This document shows positions 17,658 to 25,204 of a stretch of DNA of 64,000 nucleotides, in pieces. Within the stretch, counting starts at the first letter, position 1. The number at the start of each line of letters is the position of its first letter. The notes below the pieces were generated by a model. The model made no database searches and was not told where the DNA came from. It saw only the letters and a program-made list of their open reading frames with translations. The translations under genes and the position numbers were made by a program. Location: assembly GCA_040772505.1 (NCBI GenBank), contig JAXGYA010000002.1, forward strand, positions 124,001 to 188,000. Reading direction: 5' to 3'. Source of the stretch: Mariniphaga sp040772505 (lineage in GTDB: Bacteria > Bacteroidota > Bacteroidia > Bacteroidales > Prolixibacteraceae).

Positions 17658-20039
17658 ATGTCAGCAAAAAATTATTCGAGAAGGGATTTCATTGGAAAAA
17701 CCACGGCAGGACTTGCAGGTGCTGCTGCTATTGGAGGAATTACACCGGCAATGGCCAAAAATCAAGCTGATTTGGGTAATTCTCCCCGGCCCGGGTACCC
17801 CGGATCATCTTTTGCCACTGAAGTGGAGCGTCTTCCGGAAGAAGAAATATACGACTATCATAAACATCTCTCTACCGCACCTGTGCATATCAAAAGAAGG
17901 GATCGTGGCGCAGTAAAAGGGAACAATGAGATGCAGCTGCCTGATACCGGCTGGAAGATAAACTGGATAAAGGGCAATAGCATCATTATCGATAATGCAG
18001 TAGATGATTTCAGCGACTATCTCAGTGTGTCGCAGAATGTGAAAATTGACGCCGTACCTGTAAGTTCCCTTAACAACTGGAAAAAGTTAAAACAGGCAAT
18101 TGTGGTTGGCACTAGGGAGCAGATGCTTGGTTGCGGCCAGGAGCTTAAAGGCCCGAAAGACTATGAAATACAGGTGACACCCAGTAATATTGTGGTCTGT
18201 GGCTTTGATCAGCGCGGAGCAATGTTTGGCCTCTACAATCTTGAAGCAAGGATGAACATGAGGGAGGCGCCCTTTTTGCCCAAAGATTTAAAAACGGTTC
18301 GTCACAGCCTTTATGACACACGAATGGCTTTATCTTGGATGGGGTGGATGGAGTTTCCTGACCAACTCTTGTCTCACCTAGTTCATGACGGGTTCGATGG
18401 TATTTTTGTTGGGGTATATACCAACCCCAATGGCGATCGCACCACAGCAGAAACTTCCACTGATTTTTATGCCCGGTTAATGTATGGAGTTCGGAAACAG
18501 GAGCCTGAAAAGGTCAAAGATCTGATCAAACGGGCATCCAGGTTTGGAATAAAAGTTTACACGCAAATAATTTATCAGTACCTCGGAACCAAAGAAAGCG
18601 AAGAAGGTTTACGTAAGCTGGTACGCGATATTGTAAGAGAATTTCCTGATATTCAGGGATATGTTCTTTTAACGGAGGGGTTCTGGTACAAGAAATGGGG
18701 TGGCGGACATGGTGCAGGTAAGGAATATCTTCAAGACTGGGCGCAAAATTGGTCTTATGCAGTTGGTATTGTTGAAGAAGAATGCCATAAAATAAATCCG
18801 TCCATCGAGATACTCCCTTGGGAGTACAACATTGATTTTCGTCCTCAAAGCACAGAGATAAAACGCTACTTCATCCAGCAGCTTCCCGAAAACACCACTC
18901 CAATGCTTACCTGGGAAAACGGTAAAAGTTTCGAAATTGACGGAATGCAGGGATATCTTCGCGATTATTCACTGAGCCAGGTTGGGCCGGCAGAAGTTAC
19001 CGATGCACAGATTGGCGAAGCAAGGAACCGGGGAATGAAAGTTTTCTCAAAGGTTGACACTTTTGCGAGCTGGCAGTACGGGACTATCCCTTATTTGCCC
19101 TGTCCTTATCAATGGTACGACCGTTATGATGCTTTGGAAAAGTATGGGGTGAACGGCACGTTGGAAAGTTGGAGTAGCGGATATAAACCGAATTTTATAA
19201 GCCATCTCCGTGCTTGGACCTGTTGGACTGATTATCCTTCCCGCGACGAACTTCTGAAGCAAACCGCATCTGCAATTTTTGGTAAACAACAGCAGTCACA
19301 AGTATTAAAAGCATGGGATTATTTTAGCCGGGCTATTCGTTTTGTCCCCGACACAGGCCCTAATATGGGAACTAACAATGCTATCGGAAATCCGCTCTTT
19401 TTCCAGATGCCACCGGCAAGAACCGGTACTTACAACTATTCTTGGGGAGATCCGTCATGGAGAGTACCATTTAATCCGTACTGGCCATTCACGGTTTCCC
19501 GCATGGTGTTTTTTCCTGATTTTTCCAACCAAACCAACAAAGCCGAACAGTATGCGAGAAGTGCTACGGGAATTGTAGCCGAAAAAGAAACTAAAATCCT
19601 GCCCGTTTTCCTAAAATACCTAAAAAAAGCAATAGATGAGATGGAACAAGGCTTGATTTTATACCGTTCTGCTGCTGTTAACAGCCCTGAAACAAAACGG
19701 AAGGAAGCAGTAAGAGAAGTAGTGGTGGCTGAACAACTACAACGAATGATGCAAAGCGATTACGCCATCCTTGAGTTTGAAGATCTTCGTTTCCAATTGG
19801 CAAAAGAGAAAGACAGAAATACATTTGAAAAAATCCTTGACAGGATGGAAAACATTTTAAAAGATGAAATTGAACGGACAGAACTTTCATTGCTGGCTGC
19901 CACCAGAGATTCACGCATGGGCTTTCAGTTCGAACAGGACTATGTCTATACTCCCTATTCTATAACTGAAAAACTAAAGGTTTTAACCGAAACGCTGAAC
20001 AGTCAATTTCCGGACGCCAGAAAAAACGGATATTTTTAA
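17658..20039 (+). CDS. Tat-exported glycosidase-like protein (GH20/GH67-type N domain plus barrel)
   Basis: The 793-residue protein starts with a twin-arginine leader (SRRDFIGKT at 7-15, then GLAGAAAIGG). Residues 120-220 look like the small alpha/beta domain that precedes the barrel in GH20, GH67 and GH84 enzymes (AIVVGTREQM, PSNIVVCGFDQRGAMFGLY). The barrel includes DGFDGIFVGVYTNPNGD, FGIKVYTQIIYQYLG, IQGYVLLTEGFWYKKWGG, IEILPWEYNID and GMKVFSKVDTF. A long helical C terminus follows. The Glu in LLTEGFW and the Glu in PWEYN are reasonable catalytic candidates. The closest comparison would be alpha-glucuronidase or hexosaminidase-like enzymes, but no exact family is claimed. Tat export suggests folding or cofactor loading before transport. 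Confidence 0.6.
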   Translation: MSAKNYSRRDFIGKTTAGLAGAAAIGGITPAMAKNQADLGNSPRPGYPGSSFATEVERLPEEEIYDYHKHLSTAPVHIKRRDRGAVKGNNEMQLPDTGWKINWIKGNSIIIDNAVDDFSDYLSVSQNVKIDAVPVSSLNNWKKLKQAIVVGTREQMLGCGQELKGPKDYEIQVTPSNIVVCGFDQRGAMFGLYNLEARMNMREAPFLPKDLKTVRHSLYDTRMALSWMGWMEFPDQLLSHLVHDGFDGIFVGVYTNPNGDRTTAETSTDFYARLMYGVRKQEPEKVKDLIKRASRFGIKVYTQIIYQYLGTKESEEGLRKLVRDIVREFPDIQGYVLLTEGFWYKKWGGGHGAGKEYLQDWAQNWSYAVGIVEEECHKINPSIEILPWEYNIDFRPQSTEIKRYFIQQLPENTTPMLTWENGKSFEIDGMQGYLRDYSLSQVGPAEVTDAQIGEARNRGMKVFSKVDTFASWQYGTIPYLPCPYQWYDRYDALEKYGVNGTLESWSSGYKPNFISHLRAWTCWTDYPSRDELLKQTASAIFGKQQQSQVLKAWDYFSRAIRFVPDTGPNMGTNNAIGNPLFFQMPPARTGTYNYSWGDPSWRVPFNPYWPFTVSRMVFFPDFSNQTNKAEQYARSATGIVAEKETKILPVFLKYLKKAIDEMEQGLILYRSAAVNSPETKRKEAVREVVVAEQLQRMMQSDYAILEFEDLRFQLAKEKDRNTFEKILDRMENILKDEIERTELSLLAATRDSRMGFQFEQDYVYTPYSITEKLKVLTETLNSQFPDARKNGYF

Positions 20040-20080
20040 AATAGTAAACAAATACATTAAAAGCATTTAAAATTATAATT

Positions 20081-21241
20081 ATGAACACAACAACGATTCC
20101 ACAAAGTGAATTTGAAGAGAGAATTAAAAAATTTCAGGCGAATATCAAGCAAGAAGGCCTGGATGCCTGTCTGGTGCATGCAACCGAGTCGGACATGGCG
20201 CATGTAAGGTATTTAAGCGAGTATTGGCCTACCTTTGAAACGGCTGCGGTTTTTGTTCCGGCAGAGGGAGAAGCAGTTTTACTTGTAGGTCCTGAAAGCG
20301 ACCTGTACGCCTCTCACCGGAGTTTCTTTAAAAATATAGAAAAGCTGATACAATACAGGGAATCAGCAGAGCCGGATGCGCCGGGCATGTCTTTTATAAC
20401 CTATAAAGATTTGGTAGCGAAATATGTACCGAAAGGCATTAAGAAATTAGGGATAGCAGGCTGGGCGATTACCTCCCTGCCGGTTTACACGTCCTTAAAA
20501 GAACAACTTCCCGGAGTTGAATTGATTAAAGCTGACATGACTCTATGGCCTTTAAGATTTGTAAAGAGCGAAAATGAGCTTAACGCTATGAGAAAAGCTT
20601 TTAAAATATCGGAACTTGCCGTGGAAGCTATCCTGAATGAAATAAAACCGGGAATGACCGAATTGCAGGTTATAGGTATTGCTCAGCGCGAGATATATAA
20701 GCATGGTGGTGAATATGAAGGTCATTCTTTGTACTGTTTCTGCGGGAAATCAACCAATAATGCCATCTCCCGCCCGACGCACAATAAGATTATTGAAAAC
20801 GAGGTAATTCAGTTAAACATCGGCGCACGGGTAAGCGGTTACTCATCCAGTGTCGGACTGCCATTCTCAATAGGTCCATTGCCCGAACGGAAAAAGCATT
20901 TGGTTGAATTTGGATTGGAAGCGCATAAAAAAACAATAGAGATGCTTCGCGCCGGAAAACCTGCAGGCTCTGTGGTCAGGGATTATGAAGCATGGGTAAA
21001 AGAGCGTGGTTTCGGACAATATTTACTGTACGGACCTTGTCACTCAATCGGCATGATGGAAGTGGAACGTCCCTGGATGGAATCCACATCTGAATTTGAA
21101 TTACAGAAGAATATGACTTTTCAGGTAGATACTTTCTTCTATGACCACGATTTCGGCCTTCGCTGGGAAAACGGTGTTATCATCAAGGAAGATGGCGTAG
21201 AAATGATGTCTTCAAAATTCATGAAATACACGGAAATTTAA
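20081..21241 (+). CDS. Creatinase-like M24 family protein
   Basis: The 386-residue protein has the two-domain layout of creatinase/prolidase: an N-terminal alpha/beta domain (DACLVHATESDMAHVRYLS) and a pita-bread domain from about 165. In metal-dependent aminopeptidases the paired aspartates lie eleven residues apart; here they are N246 and S257 (LNIGARVSGYSSSVGL), so the metal site is broken. Creatinase itself lacks metals and uses a histidine, which is retained here at H234 (RPTHNK), and the C-terminal glutamate is in LRWENGVI. It is therefore probably a non-metal C-N hydrolase-type protein acting on a small molecule, in the cytoplasm (no leader). A creatininase-family gene follows 11 bases later. 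A close paralogue lies at 60.6-61.8 kb. Confidence 0.8.
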   Translation: MNTTTIPQSEFEERIKKFQANIKQEGLDACLVHATESDMAHVRYLSEYWPTFETAAVFVPAEGEAVLLVGPESDLYASHRSFFKNIEKLIQYRESAEPDAPGMSFITYKDLVAKYVPKGIKKLGIAGWAITSLPVYTSLKEQLPGVELIKADMTLWPLRFVKSENELNAMRKAFKISELAVEAILNEIKPGMTELQVIGIAQREIYKHGGEYEGHSLYCFCGKSTNNAISRPTHNKIIENEVIQLNIGARVSGYSSSVGLPFSIGPLPERKKHLVEFGLEAHKKTIEMLRAGKPAGSVVRDYEAWVKERGFGQYLLYGPCHSIGMMEVERPWMESTSEFELQKNMTFQVDTFFYDHDFGLRWENGVIIKEDGVEMMSSKFMKYTEI

Positions 21242-21252
21242 AACAACATATT

Positions 21253-21996
21253 ATGCGTTACGAATTGATGTTCCCTGACCAGATCAGGGAAGCTATTGAC
21301 AAGAATACCCCGGTTGCTTTGGCATTGGGCGTTTTGGAATATCATGGCGAACATCTTTGTCCCGGGGTTGACACCCTGGTAGTGCAAAGGGCTTTGGAAA
21401 TGGTTGAAAAAGAGATGGATTTAGTGCTGCTTCCGCCGTTTTATTACGGAGCAGGCTCTTATGCTGTTGCAGGCCCCGAAAGGAAAGGGGGCATGCACAT
21501 TGATGCTGACACTTTGAACAAGTTTGCCCGACAGTTATTCTATAATCTTTTACGTATTGGTTTTCGCAATATTTATGTATTTTTTCATCACCAGAGTGAG
21601 AATTTTGTTAGCGGAATGCCTACCGACCTTGCTTTCAGGCTGGCAGCCAAGCAGGAGATTTTTGCTTTCATAGAAAATGAAAAAGGCGATGGCTGGTGGG
21701 GAGAAGATCCGGCATCTGCTAATTATTATGAAGAACACGAAGCCGGTTCCGATCCATTCAGTTGGATAAAGGTAGAGCCTTTTATGAGCGGTGAGGCCCA
21801 GAAGCAGTGGCCCATTGACCATGCCGGCGAGCAGGAGACATCGTTAATGATGGCATTTGCACCAGATGGTGTGGATATGAAACGCTTTGACGGAAAGCAA
21901 TGGTATGCACAATCGGCAGTTAAAGCAAATATGGATTATGCCAATAAAGCAAAAACATTCATTCTGGATGATATGAAAAAAAGAATGAGCAAATAA
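21253..21996 (+). CDS. Creatininase-family amidohydrolase
   Basis: The 247-residue protein carries the family's metal-binding start: EYHGEHLCPGVDT with E29, H31 and D40, and the later glutamate in HAGEQETSLMM. The usual N-G-H-G-G-N segment is replaced by FFHHQSENF, which keeps histidine and asparagine-like positions only in part. Members hydrolyse cyclic amides or C-C/C-N bonds in compounds such as creatinine, or take part in inositol-type sugar catabolism. It has no leader and should be cytoplasmic. Its placement with glycosidases, a mutarotase-like protein and an MFS carrier makes a sugar-derived or amide-linked sugar substrate more plausible than creatinine. The next gene starts 7 bases after its stop. 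Confidence 0.8.
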   Translation: MRYELMFPDQIREAIDKNTPVALALGVLEYHGEHLCPGVDTLVVQRALEMVEKEMDLVLLPPFYYGAGSYAVAGPERKGGMHIDADTLNKFARQLFYNLLRIGFRNIYVFFHHQSENFVSGMPTDLAFRLAAKQEIFAFIENEKGDGWWGEDPASANYYEEHEAGSDPFSWIKVEPFMSGEAQKQWPIDHAGEQETSLMMAFAPDGVDMKRFDGKQWYAQSAVKANMDYANKAKTFILDDMKKRMSK

Positions 21997-22003
21997 TAGC
22001 AAA

Positions 22004-22942
22004 ATGACAGGCAGAGAACTGATAGATTTATTATCACAATCGTATCGCCGTTCGCATTTGACGGGAACACTTGAAAACGGAGTTATTGCTGCATTGGACC
22101 TGGAGGGCAGACTGTTTACCGTTGTCAACAACAAAGTTATTAGCAGGGTTGTACCTTCGGCAATAAAAAACCGCTCCAACAAGGACACATATCATAATCC
22201 AGGCGGCGATGCGCTCTGGCCTGCTCCTGAAGGAACTACTTTGGGATACGAATACACAACCGGAAACTGGCGTGTTCCTCCGGCAATTACCGGGGCTGTT
22301 TGGGAGGTCATTTCACATGGTAATGGACGGTCTGTTATCAGGGCAGAGATTGACTTGGTCAATAACCTCCAAATGGGTATTCCCTGTGAATTTGAACGTA
22401 CTATTGAAATTAGCCGGCAAGAGGACTGTTTTATTCAGAACGTGACGGAAACAATACGTTACATTGGGAAAAAGACGCTCCGTAAAGGCGAATTTTTACT
22501 GGCTCCATGGTCGCTTTGCCAGTTTGATTCCGGGAAAAAAGGGAAAGTGACCATGCCCCCTCCCAATGAGGAGGATATTTGGGACATGTACGGACCATCC
22601 GGTTCTCAACGCCAGTTAATCAATGGGGTGTACGTTGTGGAAACGGGTACAAATGACAGGTTCCAGTTGGGATTGAGTTCAAAAGTTCCCTGGATTGAAT
22701 ACACCTTAGAGAATCAATTTCGAGTGAAACGCTATGCAGGTGAATTGCCTGCGAATCAGTTTTATATTGATATTGCCGATGCTCCCCCGGATCAATTGCC
22801 TTCGTCCAGAGGGGTCAGCTTAAGTGTATATTGTGATCCTTCCGGCTTTATGGAAATTGAAGCCTGTGGTGGTTGTCCGGTTGAGATGAAGCCCGGGACT
22901 GAACTTAGCGTCAGGATAACCACAGAATATGTAACGTTATAA
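22004..22942 (+). CDS. Galactose-mutarotase-like (DUF6786-type) protein
   Basis: The 312-residue protein has no signal peptide and is rich in beta strands. NPGGDALWPAPEGTTLGYEY, GNWRVPPAITGAVWEV and LRKGEFLLAPWSLCQFD match the layout of galactose-mutarotase-like beta-sandwich proteins annotated as DUF6786; I recognise the family but not a proven activity. Members often sit beside glycosidases and may handle an anomeric sugar or bind an oligosaccharide. It is preceded by the creatininase-family gene (7 bases) and followed by an MFS carrier (28 bases), so its role is probably cytoplasmic processing of the imported product. Confidence 0.6.
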   Translation: MTGRELIDLLSQSYRRSHLTGTLENGVIAALDLEGRLFTVVNNKVISRVVPSAIKNRSNKDTYHNPGGDALWPAPEGTTLGYEYTTGNWRVPPAITGAVWEVISHGNGRSVIRAEIDLVNNLQMGIPCEFERTIEISRQEDCFIQNVTETIRYIGKKTLRKGEFLLAPWSLCQFDSGKKGKVTMPPPNEEDIWDMYGPSGSQRQLINGVYVVETGTNDRFQLGLSSKVPWIEYTLENQFRVKRYAGELPANQFYIDIADAPPDQLPSSRGVSLSVYCDPSGFMEIEACGGCPVEMKPGTELSVRITTEYVTL

Positions 22943-22970
22943 ATATTAATAAAAAATACTCACTATTACA

Positions 22971-24185
22971 ATGAATTCTAATAAAAAAAGCATAATTGTC
23001 CCAATGCTGTTGATTGGTGTCATGTATGCGGTCCTTGGCTTTGCCCTTGGGATAAACGCCTTTTTTATTCCTTTTGTGCAAGAAGCATTTCACATATCAA
23101 CAGCCCAGTCATATCTTGTTATGACAGCTACTTTTTCCGCCTTTGTTGTTTTTGGGGCTTTTTCAGGTGGAATACTCACAAAAGCAGGCTATAAAGGAGG
23201 GATGGTTATCGCATTTGTACTTATGGCAATAGGTTTCTTTCTTATAACTCCTGCTGCCCGAATAATCAGTTTCCCCTTGCTGCTGCTGGCACTATTTATA
23301 AGCGGGCTGGGGCAAGCTCTTCTAACCGGAGCAGTTAATACCTACGTTTCGATAATCGGTCCTCCGGAAAGTGGAGCCAAGCGAATTGCACTAATGGGGA
23401 TATGCAATAAAACATTTTATGCGGTTGCCTCCCTGATGCTGGCTGTATTTATGGATTTGACCAATGTGCGGATTGAGGATACGATTCTTCCGTTTTACAT
23501 TATTACGGGTGTTTTGCTGGTAATGGGGTTTCTGTATTATTTTTCTCCCCTTCCCGATGTCAAGGCTATCGGTGAAGAAGATGACCAGGAGCTTACACAG
23601 GGAACCACGGCGTATTCCCGAACTAAAACAAGTATATTCCAGTTTCCGCATTTGTTATTGGGGGTTGTTGCCATCTTTTTTGTTATTGGAGCAGAAACAG
23701 TAGCCCTTGGGACAATTAACGATTATGCCACCATTCTTAATTTGGCTTCACCGCAAAATTATATATGGCTGGTATCGATAGGTATGATTATCGGGTATGT
23801 GCTGGGTGTCCTGTTTGTTCCTAAGTATGTGAGTCAGAGTCAGGTTTTGTTACTCTCCACTTTTTCCGGTATTGTGATTACTTTAGCTATACTCATTGTC
23901 CCGGCGAATGTATCCATCTATCTCGTTGCTTTTCTGGGACTGTCCAACGCAATGATGTGGCCTGCAGTGTGGCCACTGGCGATAGCCGACCTGGGTAAAT
24001 TTACAAAGATTGGCAGTTCATTGCTTGTAACCGGAATTATTGGCGGTGCTTTTCTTCCTTTGTTATTCGGGTATGTTGCTGAGCATCTATCCTATCAGAA
24101 GGCTTATCTTGTTGGTTTGCCGGCCTATCTGTTTATAATCTATTATGCGCTGTGGGGAAGCAGAATACGAATCATAAAGAAATAA
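22971..24185 (+). CDS. MFS transporter
   Basis: The 404-residue protein has about twelve transmembrane segments and a basic C terminus (WGSRIRIIKK). The first helix GVMYAVLGFALGINAFFIPF, the loop-2 equivalent GGILTKAGYKGGM and the helix-10/11 stretch AMMWPAVWPLAIADLGKFTK are reminiscent of the fucose/glucose:H+ symporter branch (FucP/GlcP). It is the last gene of the plus-strand cluster and is the natural uptake route for the mono- or disaccharide released by the three exported barrel proteins. An IS630 copy begins 62 bases after its stop. Confidence 0.75.
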   Translation: MNSNKKSIIVPMLLIGVMYAVLGFALGINAFFIPFVQEAFHISTAQSYLVMTATFSAFVVFGAFSGGILTKAGYKGGMVIAFVLMAIGFFLITPAARIISFPLLLLALFISGLGQALLTGAVNTYVSIIGPPESGAKRIALMGICNKTFYAVASLMLAVFMDLTNVRIEDTILPFYIITGVLLVMGFLYYFSPLPDVKAIGEEDDQELTQGTTAYSRTKTSIFQFPHLLLGVVAIFFVIGAETVALGTINDYATILNLASPQNYIWLVSIGMIIGYVLGVLFVPKYVSQSQVLLLSTFSGIVITLAILIVPANVSIYLVAFLGLSNAMMWPAVWPLAIADLGKFTKIGSSLLVTGIIGGAFLPLLFGYVAEHLSYQKAYLVGLPAYLFIIYYALWGSRIRIIKK

Positions 24186-24247
24186 ATCGCCATATAAAAA
24201 GCGCAGCGTAGATATTTTCTGGAAAGCATTGTTCCCCTCTCAACATT

Positions 24248-24771
24248 TATACTTAAAACGGGATAAATTTCCGCATTTATTAACTGCACTAAGTTGACAA
24301 CTTATGCGGTAAATGTTTGGAATAAATAAAGAAGCATATCAAATTAGATTGCACCAAATAATTTAACGATATGCTTCTAAAAATATCAGCGAAGCTGAAA
24401 TCCAACAGCTAAATTACGAAAGATATAAATACCCAAACCATTGTTGATTTTCTAATCCGGATAAAAGAACGCTATGCGGACAAGCCCGTGAAAATAGTCC
24501 TGGACAATGCACGTTATCAGCATTGCAAGTTCGTTGAAGAGACAGCAAAAGGCTTGGGGATTGAGCTTTTGTTTTTACCTTCCTATTCTCCAAATTTGAA
24601 CATCATAGAACGGTTATGGAAGTTTACCAAGAGAAAAATATTATATGCAAAATATTATGAGACACACCGGCAAAATTTCATTCAGCAATAACCGGCTTCT
24701 TTAATGATGTCAGTTCAAAGTACAAAGAAGATTTGAAAAATTTATTTACTTCCCGATTATTCCGTTTTTAA
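24248..24771 (+). mobile_element. Internally deleted IS630-family element, copy 2
   Basis: It starts TATACTTAAAACG like copy 1 and shows the same region with the AAGTTGACAACTT palindrome, the same transposase start, the same internal deletion junction (GATATAAAT then CCCAAACC) and the same catalytic C-terminal part (LDNARYQ, IIERLWKF). It differs from copy 1 by an A5 instead of an A6 tract after the start codon and by a two-base GA insertion after AAATATTAT, which shifts the end out of frame. In the corrected frame the protein ends FTSRLFRF at a TAA at 24769-24771, 35 codons beyond where copy 1 is cut. Orientation is opposite to copy 1, so the pair brackets the 12-24.2 kb segment. Confidence 0.85.
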
Positions 24772-25068
24772 ATCAATTTCACTCATAAAGTCAATAAACA
24801 GTTTTTGTGCTTCACTCCAGTTTTTTGCATTGATACAATACTTCACTTTTGGCAATTGAATTTCTCCCTGAATCAGTCCGGCATCTTTCAATTGGGAAAG
24901 GTGCTGTGAAACCGTTGCCTTGGCTATGGGTAAAACTTCGTGAATATCACCGAAAAAACAACAGCTCCGTGATGCCAGGAATTTCAGAATCGCTACGCGC
25001 GCCGGATGCCCCATTGCTTTTGCATACAGGGCAATCTTTTCTTCTCGTTGTGAATATTTTTTTTCCAT
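24757..25068 (-). CDS. ArsR/SmtB-family transcriptional regulator
   Basis: The ATG at 25068 (MEKKYSQREEKIALY) is preferred to an upstream start at 25155, whose extra 29 residues do not resemble the family. The 103-residue protein has a winged helix-turn-helix: MGHPARVAILKFLASRSCC, then the recognition helix AKATVSQHLSQLKDAGLI and the wing with a beta hairpin. The tandem cysteines after helix 3 could bind a metal, although the ELCVCDL motif of arsenic/cadmium sensors is absent, so it may respond to redox or another signal. Its 3' end overlaps the end of IS630 copy 2 by 15 bases. The dnaK gene ends 137 bases upstream on the same strand. Confidence 0.8.
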   Translation of the reverse strand: MEKKYSQREEKIALYAKAMGHPARVAILKFLASRSCCFFGDIHEVLPIAKATVSQHLSQLKDAGLIQGEIQLPKVKYCINAKNWSEAQKLFIDFMSEIDLKTE

Positions 25069-25204
25069 ACCAATGTCTTCACCTGCAAATATAGAAATTA
25101 AAACATTCGCAGAACTACGAACATCATCTTTATTAAAAAAATCCGCACAATACATGGGTATTGCACGGATTTGTCTATTTTCAATTGTTGAATGTTCAGA
25201 AGAA

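Noticed and set aside
20081..21996. Literal creatinine degradation pathway (creatininase plus creatinase)
   Set aside because: Both names are family names. No creatinine permease or sarcosine oxidase is nearby, and the context is glycan degradation, so the assignment would be over-reading.
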